Below are positions 43,766 to 52,865 of a stretch of DNA of 64,000 nucleotides, one piece after another. The position numbers and the translations under genes are program-made. The notes beneath the pieces were generated by a model, which did no database searches, was not told the origin of the DNA, and was given only the letters and a program-made list of their open reading frames with translations. Source of the stretch: Paenisporosarcina antarctica (GTDB lineage Bacteria; Bacillota; Bacilli; Bacillales_A; Planococcaceae); the NCBI RefSeq assembly GCF_004367585.1, contig NZ_CP038015.1, positions 902,001 through 966,000 of the forward strand, given 5' to 3'. Within the stretch, counting starts at the first letter, position 1. Every line of letters begins with the position of its first letter.

Positions 43766-44578
43766 ATGAATTTATTACTTGAAGCAATTAATCCCATTGC
43801 AATTTCAATTGGACCGATTGCAGTACGATGGTACGGAGTCATTATTGCGTTCGGCATTGTGCTAGCGTTTATTGTTGCGCAACGTGAAATGGTCAAACGG
43901 TCATTTCATCAGGATTTTCTAACAGATTTATTAATCTGGGCAGTACCGCTAGCAATTTTAGGGGCGCGTCTATATTATGTGTTATTTAAATGGGAGTATT
44001 ATGCTGAAAATCCTAGTAAAATCCTTCAAGTATGGGAGGGGGGATTGGCGATACATGGTGCGTTGATTGCCTCATTTATTACAGCCTATGTTTTTACAAG
44101 AAAACGCAATAAATCATTTTTAAAAGTTGCAGATATTGTGGCACCAAGTCTTTTAATTGGGCAAACAATTGGACGTTGGGGAAACTTTATGAACCAAGAA
44201 GCTCATGGAGGAGAAGTGTCACGTTCTTTTTTAGAAAATATGTTTTTACCGGATTGGATTATTAATCAAATGCGTATTGATGGTATATATTATCATCCTA
44301 CATTTTTATATGAATCACTGTGGAACTTTGCAGGTGTAGTAATACTAATATTATTACGTCGTGTTAACTTGATGCGTGGAGAAATGTTCTTATTTTATAT
44401 TATTTGGTATTCTTTCGGACGATTCTTTATTGAAGGTATGCGAACCGATAGTTTGTATTTAATTGGTGAACTTCGCACAGCACAAGTGATATCAATTGTT
44501 GCAATAGTTGTGGCAATCATATTGGTTGTTTACCGTCGCGTAACTATTAAAAAGCCTGTGCGCTATAAAGACGCATAA
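43766..44578 (+). CDS. lgt: Prolipoprotein diacylglyceryl transferase
   Basis: Lgt adds diacylglycerol to the lipobox cysteine of prelipoproteins in the membrane. The 270-residue protein has seven expected membrane helices, the motif GGLAIHGAL (about residues 93-101) with the essential histidine, and the Lgt signature [14 protein letters not shown] (about 137-150). A second arginine-containing region, [10 protein letters not shown], is near 214-223. It lies 27 bases after hprK, as in B. subtilis. Confidence 0.96.
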   Translation: MNLLLEAINPIAISIGPIAVRWYGVIIAFGIVLAFIVAQREMVKRSFHQDFLTDLLIWAVPLAILGARLYYVLFKWEYYAENPSKILQVWEGGLAIHGALIASFITAYVFTRKRNKSFLKVADIVAPSLLIGQTIGRWGNFMNQEAHGGEVSRSFLENMFLPDWIINQMRIDGIYYHPTFLYESLWNFAGVVILILLRRVNLMRGEMFLFYIIWYSFGRFFIEGMRTDSLYLIGELRTAQVISIVAIVVAIILVVYRRVTIKKPVRYKDA

Positions 44579-44595
44579 GTAAGGAAGTTATAAGT

Positions 44596-45540
44596 ATGTC
44601 TACAATAAAAAATGGATTATTAGCTGGATTAAAAACATCTTGGACACTTAGCAAGATTATTTTTCCCATTACATTGTTGATTGTCATCTTGCAGTATACG
44701 CCTGTGTTGCCGTGGGTCATCGACTTCGTATCTCCCGTTATGGGGATTTTTGGGTTGCGAGGAGATGCAGCAATTCCATTAGTTTTAGGGAACGCTCTAA
44801 ACTTGTATGCGGGAATTGCTGGAATTCTGTCATTAGAATTGACAGTAAAAGAAGTATTTATTTTGGCTGTTATGCTATCGTTCTCTCATAATATATTTAT
44901 TGAAACTGGAGTTGCGTTAAAAGTTGGCGTTAAATTGTGGGTTGTTCTTCTCGTGAGATTTGGACTAGCCGCAATATCTGCGATTGTGATTAATCTTGTT
45001 TGGTCGGGTGGTTCAGACATTGCTCAATATGGGATGGCTCCAAAAGTGGCTGAAATACCTGAAGGTTGGATGGAGATCATATTACTAGGGTTTCAAAAAG
45101 CAAGCTTCGGTGTATTGCAGCTAGCATTGGTGGTTATCCCACTTATGATTGTTATTCAATACTTAAAAGACAAACAATACTTACTAAAGTTTTCGCGAAA
45201 ACTGGCACCGTTTATGAAGTTACTTGGCATTGAGCAAAATGCTTCGATGACGCTAGTCTCTGGGTTAGTAATTGGCTTAGCATTTGGTGCAGGAGTGATG
45301 ATCCAAGCAGTACAAGATGACGGCGTCAGTAAGAAAGACGCCACTCTGGTTTTTATCTTTTTAGTCGCTTGTCACGCAGTAATAGAAGATACGCTCATTT
45401 TTATACCGCTCGGGATTCCGATTTGGCCATTATTCTTACTTAGACTTGGGACTGCATTTGTTTTAACTATAGTAGTAGCCACGATTTGGAAACGAGCTGA
45501 ACAAACGAAACGAAAGGAAGTGCTACTTCATGACAATTAA
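44596..45540 (+). CDS. yvoD: Nucleoside-recognition (Gate) domain membrane protein (YvoD-like)
   Basis: A 314-residue polytopic membrane protein with about eight hydrophobic segments. It contains paired Gate-like segments (GNALNLYAGIAGILSLELTV region near residues 72-91 and LVIGLAFGAGVMIQAVQDDGVS region near 223-245). The position between lgt and ppaX/yvoF matches B. subtilis yvoD. Substrate and direction of transport are unknown. Its stop overlaps the ppaX-remnant start by 11 bases. Confidence 0.85.
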   Translation: MSTIKNGLLAGLKTSWTLSKIIFPITLLIVILQYTPVLPWVIDFVSPVMGIFGLRGDAAIPLVLGNALNLYAGIAGILSLELTVKEVFILAVMLSFSHNIFIETGVALKVGVKLWVVLLVRFGLAAISAIVINLVWSGGSDIAQYGMAPKVAEIPEGWMEIILLGFQKASFGVLQLALVVIPLMIVIQYLKDKQYLLKFSRKLAPFMKLLGIEQNASMTLVSGLVIGLAFGAGVMIQAVQDDGVSKKDATLVFIFLVACHAVIEDTLIFIPLGIPIWPLFLLRLGTAFVLTIVVATIWKRAEQTKRKEVLLHDN

Positions 45541-45667
45541 ACCAATTACCACACTTCTTTTCGATTGTGACGAAACGTTACTACATACTAAGGAACTTTG
45601 CATTCAAACTTATTTAAATGTAATGGGTAAACACCTACTTGAAATTGTAGAGGGTCAATTGTCATGA
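45530..45667 (+). pseudogene. ppaX: ppaX remnant with large in-frame deletion
   Basis: A 45-codon ORF sits exactly where B. subtilis has ppaX (pyrophosphatase, about 216 residues). Its first 32 residues resemble the PpaX N-terminus: ITTLLFDCDETLLHTKELCI against ITTVLFDLDGTLIDTNELII in B. subtilis. The last residues LLEIVEGQLS look like a joined C-terminus. The HAD motif DxDGT has become DCDET, and motifs II-IV are missing, so it cannot be an active HAD phosphatase. Overlaps are kept on both sides (11 bases with yvoD, ATGA with yvoF), which suggests a deletion preserved for translational coupling. A functional micropeptide is less likely. Confidence 0.75.
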
Positions 45668-46191
45668 GGAGGACTGAACGTTTTGTTGTAGAAGGAGCAA
45701 ATTCCCTTTGGCATATATACAAAACGGTATCATTTTGGAAAGTGATGAAAAATTTCATCGTTATTCAACTTGGGAGATACAGCCCTTCACTGTCATTTAA
45801 AAACTTTCTTTATCGGAATTTTTTACATATGAAAATTGGAGACGAGACGTCGTTTGCATTAATGGTCATGCCAGATGTAATGTTTCCAGAAAGAATTACG
45901 ATAGGAAAAAATTCGATTATTGGCTACAATACGACTCTTTTAGCACATGAATACTTAATTAATGAATATCGAATTGGAGAAGTCAGGATAGGTGACCGTG
46001 TTCTAATAGGTGCAAACTCTACGATTCTCCCAGGTGTAAATATCGGAGATGATGCAATCGTATCTGCTGCCACCCTTGTGCATAAAGATGTCCCAGCAGG
46101 TAGTTTTGTCGGTGGAAATCCAATGAAAGTTATTTATACAGCAGAAGAAATGGCGACTCGTCGTCTTATGCAACCCGAAAAGACCTCATGA
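45664..46191 (+). CDS. yvoF: Hexapeptide-repeat acyltransferase (YvoF-like)
   Basis: A 175-residue left-handed beta-helix acetyltransferase. Hexapeptide repeats run through about residues 75-155 (ITIGKNSIIGYNTTLL, VRIGDRVLIGANSTIL, VNIGDDAIVSAATLV) with a GGNPMKVI end cap. Acceptor unknown. It is the last gene of the hprK operon, directly before hisZ, as in B. subtilis. The start overlaps the ppaX-remnant stop (ATGA). Confidence 0.88.
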   Translation: MRRTERFVVEGANSLWHIYKTVSFWKVMKNFIVIQLGRYSPSLSFKNFLYRNFLHMKIGDETSFALMVMPDVMFPERITIGKNSIIGYNTTLLAHEYLINEYRIGEVRIGDRVLIGANSTILPGVNIGDDAIVSAATLVHKDVPAGSFVGGNPMKVIYTAEEMATRRLMQPEKTS

Positions 46192-46221
46192 AGAGAATTA
46201 CATTGCTTCAAGGGGTCTTTT
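46178..46221 (+). terminator. Terminator of the hprK-yvoF operon
   Basis: AAAAGACCTC and GGGGTCTTTT, with an inner GAAG/CTTC pair, form a stem that includes the end of yvoF. Confidence 0.75.
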
Positions 46222-46224
46222 GTA

Positions 46225-46253
46225 TTGACTCACCTTGTCATTTGGGTTAAAAT
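46225..46253 (+). promoter_or_regulatory. Promoter of the histidine operon
   Basis: TTGACT (46225-46230), 17-base spacer, TAAAAT (46248-46253), 73 bases before the hisZ ATG. Confidence 0.8.
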
Positions 46254-46270
46254 AAATTTTATTTCATTCT

Positions 46271-46284
46271 ACTAGCATGCTAGT
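46271..46284. promoter_or_regulatory. TrpR-type palindrome, candidate HisR/YerC operator
   Basis: ACTAGCATGCTAGT is a perfect 14-base palindrome centred about 25 bases after the -10 box. Its ACTAG-N4-CTAGT arms equal the arms of the E. coli trp operator (ACTAG-TTAA-CTAGT). Bacillales control his genes through YerC, a TrpR-family protein, so this is a sensible operator for such a repressor. No T-box or leader-peptide attenuator is seen. Confidence 0.6.
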
Positions 46285-46325
46285 GTACTAAAGTAAAATA
46301 TCCTTATTTAGGAAGTGAGTAATAA

Positions 46326-47510
46326 ATGACACCAATACGAAAATTCGAAAAGCCACTTGGAATGAGAGATTCTTTTCCACTAATTAATGAGAAAAAAGAA
46401 AAGGTGCGTGACATTGGAAGACAATTTTTCCAATCACGTGGTTTTGATTTTATAAAAACGCCAACTGTAGAATATTATGAGACTATAGGAAAAGCATCGG
46501 CTATTCCGGATTCTGCCCTATTTAAACTAGTGGATCGCCAAGGAGAGACGCTTGTTTTAAGACCGGATATGACAACGCCGATTGTTCGTGTTGCAACCTC
46601 AAAACTATTAAAAGAACAAATTCCATTGCGTCTAGCGTATTTCGCTAATGTATTTCGTGCACAAGAACATGAAGGCGGAAGACCAGCTGAATTTGAACAG
46701 ATGGGCGTTGAGTTAATAGGGGATGCCTCTGTTTATGCTGATGCAGAAATGATTATAACAGCTTCTGAATTTGTTCAGAAACTTGGGATAAAAGATTATC
46801 GATTAACAGTAGGACATGCGGGTCTATTGCAATCGATTTTGATACAACTTACGCAATCTAAAGAACAAGTGAGAGAATTACTTAAATTACTGGTAGAAAA
46901 GAATTTGGTTGGATTTGAAGAAGCAGTAAAAACATATAAGCTTTCAAAAGAAGATGAAAATCGCTTTATTGAATTTATTGGACAGGCTTCTAATGTTCAA
47001 TCAATTCAACAATTACGTCCATTTATCGATGAAACCAATCACACACAAGTGAATATGTTTTCTTATCTAAGCAATTTGTCAGCGTTATTAGAAAACGCAG
47101 GACTTTCAAATATGGTGACCTACGATTTAACATTAACGAGTGAAATGAGTTATTACACAGGAATGTTGTTCGAAGTCTTTGCGAGTGGGTCTGGTTTTGC
47201 GATTGGCAACGGAGGCCGCTATGATGGCTTACTACAAGAATTTAATTCAGACGTAGGTGCAACTGGATTTGGGTTGCGAGTCGATCGACTGCTCGAAGTG
47301 ATGACAACTTCAACTAAACGTGAATCCCGAACACTAATCTTTTTTGATGAAGCTAATTATATGAACGCTGTTAAAGATGCAAAAAAATTAAGAAATGAAG
47401 GGGTTCAAACGACCATTCAGTTTCTTAAAAGTGTTGAAGACCAACAAGCATTCCAAATGAATTTTACAGACGTTGTGTGGTTAATAGAGGGAGATGCCAA
47501 TAATGAGTAA
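46326..47510 (+). CDS. hisZ: ATP phosphoribosyltransferase regulatory subunit
   Basis: HisZ is a catalytically inactive histidyl-tRNA synthetase paralogue that forms a hetero-octamer with short HisG. The 394-residue protein has class II synthetase motif 2 ([27 protein letters not shown], broken by the usual turn, about residues 107-133) and motif 3 ([10 protein letters not shown], about 297-306). It lacks the anticodon-binding domain of HisS, consistent with HisZ. First in the operon. It overlaps hisG by eight bases. Confidence 0.94.
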   Translation: MTPIRKFEKPLGMRDSFPLINEKKEKVRDIGRQFFQSRGFDFIKTPTVEYYETIGKASAIPDSALFKLVDRQGETLVLRPDMTTPIVRVATSKLLKEQIPLRLAYFANVFRAQEHEGGRPAEFEQMGVELIGDASVYADAEMIITASEFVQKLGIKDYRLTVGHAGLLQSILIQLTQSKEQVRELLKLLVEKNLVGFEEAVKTYKLSKEDENRFIEFIGQASNVQSIQQLRPFIDETNHTQVNMFSYLSNLSALLENAGLSNMVTYDLTLTSEMSYYTGMLFEVFASGSGFAIGNGGRYDGLLQEFNSDVGATGFGLRVDRLLEVMTTSTKRESRTLIFFDEANYMNAVKDAKKLRNEGVQTTIQFLKSVEDQQAFQMNFTDVVWLIEGDANNE

Positions 47511-48132
47511 GAGTGAACTGACAATTGCAATGCCGAAAGGACGGATTTTTGAAGAAGCGTATGCGTTGCTTCAAAAAGCAGGTTTTCAGTTACCCGATGA
47601 TTTAGAAGATTCTCGAAAACTCATCGTCGAAGTTCCTAATGAAAAAATTCGCTTTATTTTAGCAAAACCAATGGATGTACCTGTTTATGTAGAACATGGA
47701 GTTGCAGATATTGGAATAGCGGGTAAAGACGTATTACTTGAGCAAAAACGTAGCGTTCATGAATTGCTTGATTTGAAGATTAGTCAATGTTATATCGCGA
47801 CAGCAGGGTTACCAAATACTATGTTAAATGACATTGCACCTCGCGTAGCAACTAAATATCCGAAAATTGCTTCTGATTTTTATAAAGAAAAAGGCGAGCA
47901 AGTTGAAATTATCGGCTTGAATGGCTCAATTGAGCTGGCACCGATGATCGGATTAGCTGATCGAATTGTAGATATTGTATCAACCGGGCGAACATTAACA
48001 GAAAATGGGTTAGTTGAATATGAGCATATTGTAGATGTGACATCGAGGTTAATTGTAAATCCAGTAAGTTACCGATTAAAAAGTGAACGGATACGGGACA
48101 TGGTAAGGCGACTAAAAGAGTCAATGGAGTAG
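47503..48132 (+). CDS. hisG: ATP phosphoribosyltransferase, short form
   Basis: HisG condenses ATP and PRPP, the first step of histidine synthesis. The 209-residue short form lacks the C-terminal regulatory domain and depends on HisZ. Seen: [11 protein letters not shown] at the start, the [10 protein letters not shown] strand and the PRPP loop [15 protein letters not shown] (about residues 153-167). ATG 47503 is nine bases after GGGAG; ATG 47494 lies next to that site and is less likely. Confidence 0.95.
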   Translation: MSKSELTIAMPKGRIFEEAYALLQKAGFQLPDDLEDSRKLIVEVPNEKIRFILAKPMDVPVYVEHGVADIGIAGKDVLLEQKRSVHELLDLKISQCYIATAGLPNTMLNDIAPRVATKYPKIASDFYKEKGEQVEIIGLNGSIELAPMIGLADRIVDIVSTGRTLTENGLVEYEHIVDVTSRLIVNPVSYRLKSERIRDMVRRLKESME

Positions 48133-48144
48133 GGGGGAAGTACC

Positions 48145-49431
48145 GTGCAAATCGTTTCTTTATCAAAAGATATTTCATTAAAACGATCAGTAGAGATGGG
48201 CAATGCAGAACAATTAAATACGGTGAGATTGGTTTTAGCTGATGTGAAAAATCGTGGTGATAATGCTATCAAGGAATACAGCGAGAAATGGGATCATGTT
48301 ACATTACATAATTTCCGTATTTCAAAAGCAGAAATTGAGAGTGCAAAAGATAAATTTGATCCACAACTTAAAAGAGATTTAGAAGAAGCTGCTCATAATA
48401 TTCGTGTTTTTCATGAGAAACAAAAGCGATTATCATATGAGGTAGATGTGAAAAATGGATCGTTTATCGGTCAACGAGTGAATCCGCTTGATTCTGTGGG
48501 ACTATACGTACCCGGTGGTTCAGCTGCCTACCCTTCTTCGCTATTAATGAATGTTATCCCAGCTCAAGTGGCCGGTGTGGAACGAATTGTGATTGTCTCT
48601 CCCCCAAACGATCAAGGTGCACTTCCTGATGCAGTATTGGTAGCTGCATCAATTTTAGGCATTGAAGAGATTTATAAAATAGGCGGGGCTCAAGCAATTG
48701 CTGCGTTGGCATATGGTACAGAATCAATTGAATCTGTGGATAAGATAACTGGTCCAGGGAATGTTTTTGTGGCACTAGCAAAACGAGAAGTCTTTGGAGT
48801 AGTCGCAATTGATATGATTGCAGGTCCTAGTGAAATTGCAATAATTGCTGATGAAACAGCGTATGCCGACGAAGTAGCTGCAGATTTATTATCTCAAGCC
48901 GAACATGATCCAATGGCTTGCCCAATATTACTAACCACAAGCGACTTCTTTGCACATGAAGTCGCTCACGAAGTTGAAAAACAACTAATTACGCTACCAC
49001 GCGAAAAGATTGCTCGGGCAGCTGTTGAAAAGTTCGGAAAAATCTATGTAGCAGAAACAATCGACGGTATTATTGAAGCAGTTAATAAGTTAGCACCCGA
49101 GCATTTAGAAATCATTGCAAATAATTCACATGATATTGCACAGAAAATTCGTCATGCAGGAGCGATTTTTATAGGTAGATACAGTTCAGAGCCTATTGGG
49201 GACTACTTTGCTGGAACGAACCACGTATTACCAACAAATAGTACAGCACGATTTTCGAGTCCATTATCGGTTGATGATTTTATTAAGAAGACAAGCGTGA
49301 TTTATTATACAAAAGAGACTTGGCTTGAGCACGCACCTAAAATTGCGCGACTTGCAAGGATGGAAGGTTTAGAAGGTCATGCACGAGCAGTAGAATCAAG
49401 AGGATGGACAAAGGAGATGGACCAATCATGA
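48145..49431 (+). CDS. hisD: Histidinol dehydrogenase
   Basis: HisD performs the last two oxidations, L-histidinol to L-histidine, with NAD and zinc. The 428-residue protein has YVPGGSAAYPSSLLMNVIPA, the signature region DMIAGPSEIAIIAD, zinc-binding SQAEHDPMACPILLT, and the catalytic EHLEI (about residue 320). The start is GTG 48145 behind AGGGGGG. It overlaps hisB by four bases. Confidence 0.96.
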   Translation: MQIVSLSKDISLKRSVEMGNAEQLNTVRLVLADVKNRGDNAIKEYSEKWDHVTLHNFRISKAEIESAKDKFDPQLKRDLEEAAHNIRVFHEKQKRLSYEVDVKNGSFIGQRVNPLDSVGLYVPGGSAAYPSSLLMNVIPAQVAGVERIVIVSPPNDQGALPDAVLVAASILGIEEIYKIGGAQAIAALAYGTESIESVDKITGPGNVFVALAKREVFGVVAIDMIAGPSEIAIIADETAYADEVAADLLSQAEHDPMACPILLTTSDFFAHEVAHEVEKQLITLPREKIARAAVEKFGKIYVAETIDGIIEAVNKLAPEHLEIIANNSHDIAQKIRHAGAIFIGRYSSEPIGDYFAGTNHVLPTNSTARFSSPLSVDDFIKKTSVIYYTKETWLEHAPKIARLARMEGLEGHARAVESRGWTKEMDQS

Positions 49432-50018
49432 CACGTGAAGCAACCATAATTCGAATAACAAATGAAACACAAGTGAATGTTACATTTCAATTAGATGGCG
49501 AAGGTAAAGCAACGATTGATACAGGCGTTCCTTTTATGGACCATATGCTTGATTTATTTGTAAAACATGGACTCTTTAACGCCACCATTCAAGCGTCTGG
49601 GGATACACATATAGATGATCACCATACAACTGAAGATATAGGTATTGTTTTAGGACAAGTAGTACAAGAATCACTGGGGGATAAAAAAGGGATTCGTCGT
49701 TACGGCAATGCTTTTGTACCTATGGACGATGCGTTAGCTCAAGTAATTATTGATTGTTCGAACCGACCTCACCTTGAATTTAGAGCTACTTTTCCCAATG
49801 AAAAAGTAGGGAAATTCGATACAGAACTTGTCCATGAGTTTTTATGGAAGTTTGCACTCGAAGCACGTATGAATGTGCATGTCATTGTTCACTACGGTCA
49901 CAATACACACCACATGATTGAAGCTATTTTCAAAGCATTAGCAAGAGCACTGGATGAAGCGGTCTCAATCGATCCACGTGTCCAAGGAGTACCGTCTACG
50001 AAAGGATTATTAACATGA
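49428..50018 (+). CDS. hisB: Imidazoleglycerol-phosphate dehydratase
   Basis: The 196-residue monofunctional HisB dehydrates imidazoleglycerol phosphate. Metal-binding histidines appear in MDHMLDLFVKHG and DDHHTTEDIGI, and later in HVIVHYGHNTHHMIEAIFKA, broken by the conserved glycine. There is no N-terminal phosphatase domain, as usual in Firmicutes. I choose ATG 49428 (MTREATI); the frame from 49404 lies inside hisD. Confidence 0.96.
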   Translation: MTREATIIRITNETQVNVTFQLDGEGKATIDTGVPFMDHMLDLFVKHGLFNATIQASGDTHIDDHHTTEDIGIVLGQVVQESLGDKKGIRRYGNAFVPMDDALAQVIIDCSNRPHLEFRATFPNEKVGKFDTELVHEFLWKFALEARMNVHVIVHYGHNTHHMIEAIFKALARALDEAVSIDPRVQGVPSTKGLLT

Positions 50019-50668
50019 AAATTGGTGTAATTGATTACGGGATGGGTAATTTATATAGTGTCGAACAAGCTTTACTCCGACTTGAATGTGAAGTATTCAT
50101 TACGTCAGATATAAACAAATTAAATCAAATGGATGGATATATTTTACCGGGTGTAGGGGCATTTCCTGATGCCATGAGTCAATTAAGTGAATTAGGTTTG
50201 GATGACTATATTAAGCAACTTGCAAAAACGAATATACCACTACTAGGCATTTGTTTAGGCATGCAACTTTTGTATGAAGACAGTAATGAAAATGGCTTAA
50301 CAAAAGGTTTAGGCATTTTCACAGGCAATATTCAAAAATTTGATAAACTTGACTCACAACAACAACGCGTGCGAATTCCTCATATGGGCTGGAATCCTCT
50401 GTCTTTTACACATCAACCTGAATGGTTAGATGGTCTAGATAAAGAAGATTCAACACATGTGTACTTCGTGCACTCCTATTTAGCTCAAAATACGCGACAA
50501 CATGAAGTAGTCGCAAGTAGTACATATGCTGGTCAATTCGTACCTGGTCTTGTTCAAAAAGATAATTTCACGGGCATGCAGTTTCATCCAGAAAAATCGG
50601 GACCGTTTGGTAAATACTTATTAACTAAATGGGTTAAGCAAGTTCAAAAGAGGAGAGATCAAACATGA
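50015..50668 (+). CDS. hisH: Imidazole glycerol phosphate synthase, glutaminase subunit
   Basis: HisH hydrolyses glutamine and passes ammonia to HisF. The 217-residue class I amidotransferase has the nucleophile Cys80 in [10 protein letters not shown] and the catalytic His-Glu pair in MQFHPEKSG near the C-terminus. [11 protein letters not shown] is the usual N-terminus. It overlaps hisB and hisA by four bases each. Confidence 0.96.
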   Translation: MKIGVIDYGMGNLYSVEQALLRLECEVFITSDINKLNQMDGYILPGVGAFPDAMSQLSELGLDDYIKQLAKTNIPLLGICLGMQLLYEDSNENGLTKGLGIFTGNIQKFDKLDSQQQRVRIPHMGWNPLSFTHQPEWLDGLDKEDSTHVYFVHSYLAQNTRQHEVVASSTYAGQFVPGLVQKDNFTGMQFHPEKSGPFGKYLLTKWVKQVQKRRDQT

Positions 50669-51408
50669 CATCGATTGACATATATCCAGCAATTGATATG
50701 CGTGGAGGCAAGTGTGTTCGCTTGTTTAAAGGTGATTACAATCAAGAAACCATCTATGCAGACTCTCCTTTTGAAATGGCCAAATCCTTTGCAAACCAAG
50801 GGGCAAAGTGGATACATATGGTTGATTTAGATGGAGCGAAAGATGGCAAACGCATTCATGATAAGGATGTCATTCGAGCTGCAACAGAGTTAGGTGTGAA
50901 TGTTCAAATAGGTGGCGGGATTCGTACAGAAGAAGATGTACAGCATTATCTTGATAATGGAGTCACTCGAGTAATTATAGGAAGCTTAGCTATTTCCCAA
51001 CCAGAGTTAGCGGTGTCATTAATTAAGAAATTTGGTGGAGCGCGAATTGTTATAGGGCTTGATGCAAAAGATGGAATGGTTGCGACTCATGGTTGGTTAG
51101 AAACTTCAACGAAGTCGGCGATTGAAGTTGGACAGTATTTTGCAAACCATGGTGCAGAAGTCTTGATTTTTACGGATATTGCGACAGATGGTACATTAAC
51201 AGGACCTAATATAACTGCGAATGAAACCCTTGCTGAAGCGACAGGAGCTGAAGTAATTGTTTCTGGTGGAATTAGCTCACTTGCAGATATTAAAAGAGTA
51301 GTACAAGCAGGTACTCAGTCAACAATTGGTGGCGTCATTATAGGCAAAGCACTTTATGAAAACCGATTCTCTTTACCTGAAGCATTAAATGAGGTGACTA
51401 CATGTTAA
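50665..51408 (+). CDS. hisA: ProFAR isomerase
   Basis: HisA isomerises ProFAR to PRFAR. The 247-residue TIM barrel has catalytic Asp11 in [27 protein letters not shown], and the second half [12 protein letters not shown] with the second catalytic aspartate, then VSGGISS. It overlaps hisF by seven bases. Confidence 0.96.
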   Translation: MTSIDIYPAIDMRGGKCVRLFKGDYNQETIYADSPFEMAKSFANQGAKWIHMVDLDGAKDGKRIHDKDVIRAATELGVNVQIGGGIRTEEDVQHYLDNGVTRVIIGSLAISQPELAVSLIKKFGGARIVIGLDAKDGMVATHGWLETSTKSAIEVGQYFANHGAEVLIFTDIATDGTLTGPNITANETLAEATGAEVIVSGGISSLADIKRVVQAGTQSTIGGVIIGKALYENRFSLPEALNEVTTC

Positions 51409-52160
51409 CAAAACGTATCATTCCTTGTTTAGATGTGAAAGAAGGTCGTGTTGTAAAAGGTGTTCAATTTGTATCGTTACGTGATGCTGGAGATCCAGTA
51501 GAACTTGCAAAGTTTTACGATGAACAAGGGGCAGATGAGTTGGTTTTTTTAGACATTTCTGCTTCACATGAAGGCAAAGAAACGATGGTAGATATGGTAC
51601 GTCAATCTGCATCCGAATTAGCCATTCCTTTTACAGTTGGAGGAGGAATCCGTACACTTGATGATATGAAAAACATGTTGCGTGCAGGTGCGGATAAAGT
51701 TTCAGTAAATACATCAGCAATAGAGAGCCCTGAGTTAATTGCAGAAGGTGCAGCATTTTTCGGTTCACAATGTATAGTAGTCGCAATTGACGCTAAATGG
51801 TCAGAAGTAGATGACACATGGATGGTTTATACGCATGGTGGGCGCCGTGTAACGCAGTGGACAGCTGTTAATTGGGCGAAAGAAGCAACACGTTTAGGAG
51901 CTGGCGAGATACTCCTAACTTCAATGAATCAAGATGGTGAAAAAAGTGGCTTTGATTTAGCTTTAACGAAAGCTGTTAGAGATGCTGTCAACGTTCCTGT
52001 AATTGCAAGCGGCGGGGCAGGTAATGCGCAACACTTTTATGATGTTTTTACAGAAGTCGATGTAGATGCGGCACTTGCAGCTTCTATTTTTCATTACAAA
52101 GAAACTAGCGTAAAAGAAGTGAAAAGTATCTTGCGAGAAAAGGGAGTGTCAGTTAGATGA
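51402..52160 (+). CDS. hisF: Imidazole glycerol phosphate synthase, cyclase subunit
   Basis: HisF makes imidazoleglycerol phosphate and AICAR with ammonia from HisH. The 252-residue barrel has catalytic Asp11 in [34 protein letters not shown] and VIASGGAGN. The second catalytic aspartate lies in [12 protein letters not shown]. It overlaps hisI by four bases. Confidence 0.96.
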   Translation: MLTKRIIPCLDVKEGRVVKGVQFVSLRDAGDPVELAKFYDEQGADELVFLDISASHEGKETMVDMVRQSASELAIPFTVGGGIRTLDDMKNMLRAGADKVSVNTSAIESPELIAEGAAFFGSQCIVVAIDAKWSEVDDTWMVYTHGGRRVTQWTAVNWAKEATRLGAGEILLTSMNQDGEKSGFDLALTKAVRDAVNVPVIASGGAGNAQHFYDVFTEVDVDAALAASIFHYKETSVKEVKSILREKGVSVR

Positions 52161-52792
52161 TAAAATACCAAATAGAATCTATACAGTTTGATGAACGTGG
52201 ACTGATACCAGTGGTTGTTCAAAACGCACAAACGAAAGAAGTGCTAACGGTCGCGTATATGAACCGAGAGTCACTTGAAAAAACAATTGAAACTAAAGAA
52301 ACTTGGTTTTATAGTCGTTCTAGACAAGAGTTGTGGAATAAAGGTGCGACGAGTGGAAACACGCAACAAGTCGTTGCAATAAGAGCAGATTGTGATGAAG
52401 ATGCATTAGTAGTTGAAGTGCTTCCTAAAGGACCGGCTTGTCACACTGGTGAAGTTAGTTGTTTTCATAAAGTCATCGTTGCTCCAGGTCAAGCGGTTGG
52501 AAGCTTTGGGATATTAGCTAACTTAGTTCAGGTTATTCAGGATCGCGAAAAATCAATGCCTGAAGGGGCATATACTACGTATTTATTTGAAAAAGGCGTA
52601 GATAAAATTGGTAAAAAAATAGGAGAAGAAGCGACAGAAGTGGTCATTGCTGCAAAAAACCGTGACGCAGAAGAACTACAATGGGAAGCGGCTGATTTAC
52701 TGTATCATTTATTAGTGCTGTTGCAAGAACAAAAAGTGAATTTGTACGATGTATTAGAAGTATTACAAAAACGACATGAGAGTAAATCATAA
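52157..52792 (+). CDS. hisI: Bifunctional PR-AMP cyclohydrolase / PR-ATP pyrophosphatase
   Basis: The 211-residue fusion (HisIE) carries out steps 2 and 3. The N-terminal cyclohydrolase has [23 protein letters not shown], with the zinc site in DCDEDALV and [10 protein letters not shown]. The C-terminal MazG-like pyrophosphohydrolase begins near residue 115 and has [16 protein letters not shown] and [14 protein letters not shown]. Last gene of the complete hisZGDBHAFI operon; a terminator follows. Confidence 0.96.
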   Translation: MIKYQIESIQFDERGLIPVVVQNAQTKEVLTVAYMNRESLEKTIETKETWFYSRSRQELWNKGATSGNTQQVVAIRADCDEDALVVEVLPKGPACHTGEVSCFHKVIVAPGQAVGSFGILANLVQVIQDREKSMPEGAYTTYLFEKGVDKIGKKIGEEATEVVIAAKNRDAEELQWEAADLLYHLLVLLQEQKVNLYDVLEVLQKRHESKS

Positions 52793-52800
52793 ATTTCTGT

Positions 52801-52808
52801 GATATAAT
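52801..52808 (+). promoter_or_regulatory. Extended -10 promoter element before yvcD
   Basis: GATATAAT, preceded by TGT, makes a TGnTATAAT-type extended -10 just after hisI. Any transcript from it would cross the his terminator at 52821-52847, so its use is uncertain. Confidence 0.4.
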
Positions 52809-52820
52809 AGAGAAATACTG

Positions 52821-52847
52821 AAAAGGAACCTAGTGTGTTCCTTTTTA
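52821..52847 (+). terminator. Terminator of the his operon
   Basis: AAAAGGAAC and GTTCCTTTT around a 7-base loop, with a T run after it. It overlaps the leader of yvcD. Confidence 0.85.
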
Positions 52848-52865
52848 TTTTTTCGGAGGCATCAA

